From NCBI GenBank assembly GCA_018623995.1, contig JAAZUV010000083.1, positions 1-6,322 on the forward strand: a DNA stretch of 6,322 nt, given 5' to 3'. Within the stretch, counting starts at the first letter, position 1. Each line of letters starts with the position of its first letter. The notes under the pieces are model-generated. The model was not told the origin of the DNA. It did not search any database and saw only the letters and a list, made by a program, of their open reading frames with translations. The position numbers and the translations under genes were made by a program. Positions 5,101 to 6,322 of the stretch are shown piece after piece. The stretch is from Methanobacteriota archaeon. Its GTDB lineage: Archaea > Thermoplasmatota > Poseidoniia > Poseidoniales > Poseidoniaceae.

Positions 5101-6322
5101 TGTCAAGTTGGACAGCAACCGGTTCAATGGTCCATGGGACAAGTGTGCGGTTGGTGACGCTTCCAGCCAATTCAAGCGAGGTGCCTGTGTCCATCTCTGG
5201 GACAATTTCACAGCGAACTGGGCTGTCTGGGTCGGTTGGATCGATTTGGCCACAAGGTGGCAAATCGCCATCTCCGCCGTTGACGAGTTTGATGAACCAA
5301 TGCGTTGCATTCACATCAACGAAATCGATGATGTTGACTGCTTCTCCAGTCAGAGATGCGTCGTTTCCGTCCCAAAGCATACTGTACGCCTTGTAAGCGG
5401 AGACTTCGTTGTAGTTCAATCCGGCTGCAGTCAAAGCAGGGCCATGGTAAACGTAGCGCCAGTTACCGAAGGTTCCGTCTCCGTTGTTGATGGTTGAATC
5501 GAAGAACGTAATCGGATGGACTCCTTCAAAGGTCATGACTCCATCAATGTTCATTCGGTGCATGACGCGCATTGAACGAGCATTGTCGAATTCATCACCA
5601 TGCAGGAATGGGAACGGATACTCTGTTGCAAGCTCAGGTTGTACTTGACCGATGTAACTGTAATCACCTTTCGGAAGACTGGTGTTCACTCGGACATATT
5701 GCGTTGACAGGCCTTGAGCATCCTGTACAATATCGTGCATTTTCGTATTATTGTTCCAGATGATCTCTTCAAGACCGCCGGGTGCCTTTCCTGGTCCGTT
5801 GTCCATCGTTGAGTTAAACTGAACTTGTTTCCATACACCGTTTGCTCCACCTGTTTGTTCAAACGAAACAGAAGTCAGACCGAACGAGTTTGCACGGTAT
5901 CCATTGCCGTCAAAGTTGGTAAAGTTGGTTGGGTGTGTTAAGTTACCAAACAATCCGCCATAGAACGAGAACGTTACTGGAGCGTATGGAATCGGGTTGG
6001 AATAGATTCCACGTTCGTAATCTGCAGTGTAGTAGGAATAAAATTCCAACCACAACTGTTGTTCATCGCTTCGGAAGTAGTCCCAGTTGTTGCTGCTCGG
6101 GTCGATGGTCATGTTGGCTTCAACACCGACCAAGTAGTCCGAGGAGGTTGCGCCATTGAACGCGAACATCTCGGTTACAACGGCATAGACCTTGTAGGTC
6201 GTGTTGTCTCCAACGATGATATCTTCAGGATAGAGGAACTGACCAACGGAGAACTGTCCATTTTGATCGGATAGAATATTGGTTGTTTCAATGGCTGTTG
6301 TACCATTGTTGGCCCATTCGAT
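2159..6322 (-). CDS. Giant Ig-like-repeat surface protein with one TM helix and DUF4129-like tail (5' partial)
   Basis: The reading frame is open from the right edge, so the start is outside; 1387 residues are visible (residue 1 at 6322-6320). Residues 1-1206 look extracellular: beta-rich, acidic, rich in Asn, Ser and Thr, with 24 N-X-S/T sequons and 14 cysteines. A partial Ig-like/carboxypeptidase-regulatory-like module opens the segment, with four more at about 523-610, 837-933, 960-1077 and 1091-1197, each carrying a D-x-N-G or E-x-G turn. An EF-hand-like block lies at 700-721. Residues 1207-1225 (AMAFSIVLMALLVAGALYY) form one membrane helix followed by RRVMSRR, which places the tail inside the cell. 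Residues 1252-1319 resemble DUF4129 (YKNLVRHFRKYG, ETTREFEAAVR, FEEARYS), known beside transglutaminase-like domains. No signal peptide or catalytic domain is visible. Likely a cell-surface adhesion, structural or sensing protein; function unproven. Confidence 0.9.
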   Translation of the reverse strand: MEWANNGTTAIETTNILSDQNGQFSVGQFLYPEDIIVGDNTTYKVYAVVTEMFAFNGATSSDYLVGVEANMTIDPSSNNWDYFRSDEQQLWLEFYSYYTADYERGIYSNPIPYAPVTFSFYGGLFGNLTHPTNFTNFDGNGYRANSFGLTSVSFEQTGGANGVWKQVQFNSTMDNGPGKAPGGLEEIIWNNNTKMHDIVQDAQGLSTQYVRVNTSLPKGDYSYIGQVQPELATEYPFPFLHGDEFDNARSMRVMHRMNIDGVMTFEGVHPITFFDSTINNGDGTFGNWRYVYHGPALTAAGLNYNEVSAYKAYSMLWDGNDASLTGEAVNIIDFVDVNATHWFIKLVNGGDGDLPPCGQIDPTDPDSPVRCEIVPEMDTGTSLELAGSVTNRTLVPWTIEPVAVQLDKDKNGVFSSGGETQFTQKPNCMDAQGNRIPMQSIDDETECLTKGGVEAEYDYNFTWESQYSSGTYGMRIDFTNSGYYFTGNSSALATTGAYINVTVVGTTSFELTSIARLYRNTNTSIQARLVDNSLQPVREAPVNYTWSFDGRTETSYTDTNGFFEMPFNITAEDDLGLFSLTFDYEGTPLLKPSNAVQDVWVVSRTYLSVVSTDGNRRQSGDLWDFTAQVKDDNKTLEFDSGGRDLDGESAPNGGLVDVIFEGTDFDNVQHRQVVATLAPSAGVISLPETQPDNSHLCYYDGNDDGFADRDVNQDGNLDRLEAVGCLKADISPLSPTKLREDPESFLPDGFGPVNVVLRFEESLPNEGCAPLDASYLGLQGQWDPCANVPGNNHYRTVMTYNANGFSLIGRTSLSVDDQVVYTSEVDPVTGLVVPKPMVVTGQLTDELGEVLVGRTIRVSYEMVNGQSGPVNCNAAVTDSNGNYSIVCPLSDVLAGKTKVTVSYSSYDNNDAFRYDNKTIQTEFDVFSNSSLSITEVGPFKSSVDTYNIEGIPYPVLYLKESFHIDALLTQSNGQAVGGKCLNIYLDPEENIRPIATIRTNDLDGTVEWFSGDPLQNPSLRGVELTGGKKEGFRTLKVAFEPDFNVPGGCDKDVENVLNGSEVEMEVLVRSRVDLQVETNWYYGGEAGIPEGTLVIGEVALLRDRLDIAIENEEIQFIRQYRNETGAWVTMSAATNKTVTNEQGIARFEWSFDGRSCDGVECTGEWQVIAVYAGSQNFQASQNNITFAVDYKAATEVEAKGFFSPENAMAFSIVLMALLVAGALYYRRVMSRRQVQSLRGILTDTMMQLEASNEYIKIIFDCYKNLVRHFRKYGFMKKVYETTREFEAAVRSAFNMVPPQQLDAFLTIFEEARYSDHNIGVMQRDQAISTLGAITSSITSALGEEGQVKRYEATGLYDKQTKAGEFVAADGSVRQAGIVEGESTDFKI
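2366..2569 (-). other. DUF4129-like cytoplasmic tail domain
   Basis: About 68 residues after the membrane helix match my recollection of the DUF4129 pattern. There is a helix with a Tyr-Lys-x-Leu-Val and Arg-Lys-Tyr-Gly run, then Glu-Thr-Thr-Arg-Glu-Phe (family: ETPREF), a spacer with PPQQLDAF, and the closing FEEARYS. In bacteria and archaea this small helical domain is often at the end of membrane-bound transglutaminase-like proteins or in their neighbours; its own function is not known. Here it ends a protein whose outside part is Ig-like. The 69 residues after it are low-complexity and polar. The assignment is by eye. Confidence 0.7.
2648..2704 (-). other. Single transmembrane helix of the surface protein
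   Basis: These codons encode 19 mostly hydrophobic residues from AMAFSIVL to AGALYY, the only such run in the visible protein. The arginine-rich stretch that follows (RRVMSRR) fits the positive-inside rule and puts the C-terminal tail in the cytoplasm. Confidence 0.92.
2862..2879 (+). repeat. 18-nt exact direct repeat, copy A (WSFDGR codons)
   Basis: The string cgtccatcgaacgaccat occurs here and again at 4671-4688, in the same frame of the surface protein gene. Both copies encode the WSFDGR motif at the same place in two Ig-like modules. Identity at the DNA level between modules that have otherwise diverged may be residue of an internal duplication, local gene conversion or preferred codons. 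Confidence 0.85.
4160..4225 (-). other. Tandem EF-hand/dockerin-like calcium loops
   Basis: The codons give two abutting Asp-rich loops. The first is DGNDDGFADRDV, with ligands at positions 1, 3, 5 and 9. The second, DVNQDGNLDRLE, fits the canonical 12-residue EF-hand loop with D1, N3, D5, G6, D9 and E12. Cysteines 3 residues before and 4 residues after the block could clasp it. Calcium binding is inferred from the motif. There are no clear flanking EF helices, so a dockerin-like or thrombospondin-3-like loop is more likely than a true EF-hand pair. Confidence 0.7.
4671..4688 (+). repeat. 18-nt exact direct repeat, copy B (WSFDGR codons)
   Basis: Second copy of the 18-nt string also found at 2862-2879. 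It encodes WSFDGR after the tyrosine-threonine of the first complete Ig-like module. The flanking bases differ from those of copy A. Confidence 0.85.

Noticed and set aside
5006..5497. 163-codon plus-strand open frame
   Set aside because: It is antisense to the surface protein head region. It has no recognisable domain and no Shine-Dalgarno site, and its composition is explained by the complementary codons.
6167..6169. ATG as the start of the giant surface protein
   Set aside because: The frame stays open for 51 more codons to the window edge with the same beta-rich, sequon-containing character (D-x-N-G turn, N-T-T), and there is no signal peptide after this ATG. The gene is 5' partial.
1..6322. 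CRISPR array, insertion sequence, integrase, toxin-antitoxin or defence genes
   Set aside because: No regularly spaced direct repeats, terminal inverted repeats, transposase or nuclease motifs were seen on either strand.

Overview
The window reads as archaeal, most likely a marine euryarchaeon of the Thermoplasmatota/Poseidoniales (Marine Group II) type. The order eL18-uL13-uS9-RpoN followed by tRNA-Pro(GGG) is the archaeal 'S9 operon' arrangement. The ribosomal proteins are archaeal in form (uS9 ends in QKSYR; eL18 and RpoN have no bacterial counterparts), and Shine-Dalgarno sites contain GGTGA. The lineage is inferred from protein character, from the giant Ig-like/DUF4129 membrane protein and from the roughly balanced base composition; no search was run.

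Every supported gene is on the minus strand, so transcription runs from high to low coordinates. From 6322 to 2159 lies the 3' part (at least 1387 codons) of a very large surface protein whose start is outside the window. It has a long extracellular region rich in N-glycosylation sequons, repeated Ig-like/carboxypeptidase-regulatory-like beta modules, a calcium-loop block, one transmembrane helix and a cytoplasmic DUF4129-like tail. A 52-nt gap with a small inverted repeat follows, then a 153-codon helical protein of unknown function (2106-1645). After 76 nt comes the tight informational block: rpl18e (1568-1203), rpl13 (1210-722, TTG start), rps9 (722-291), rpoN (278-75), and 10 nt later a tRNA-Pro(GGG) that runs off the left edge (64-1).

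The four protein genes of the block overlap or nearly touch. Each downstream Shine-Dalgarno site lies inside or across the end of the gene before it, so they are probably one translationally coupled unit supplying two large-subunit proteins, one small-subunit protein and the smallest zinc-binding RNA polymerase subunit. The surface protein and the helical protein have no evident functional tie to this block. No gene-free stretch exceeds 76 nt, and I see no mobile element, CRISPR array or plus-strand gene. The least ordinary object is the giant membrane protein. The synteny is also unusual: rpoK is missing between rpoN and the tRNA, and rpoD is missing ahead of rpl18e.
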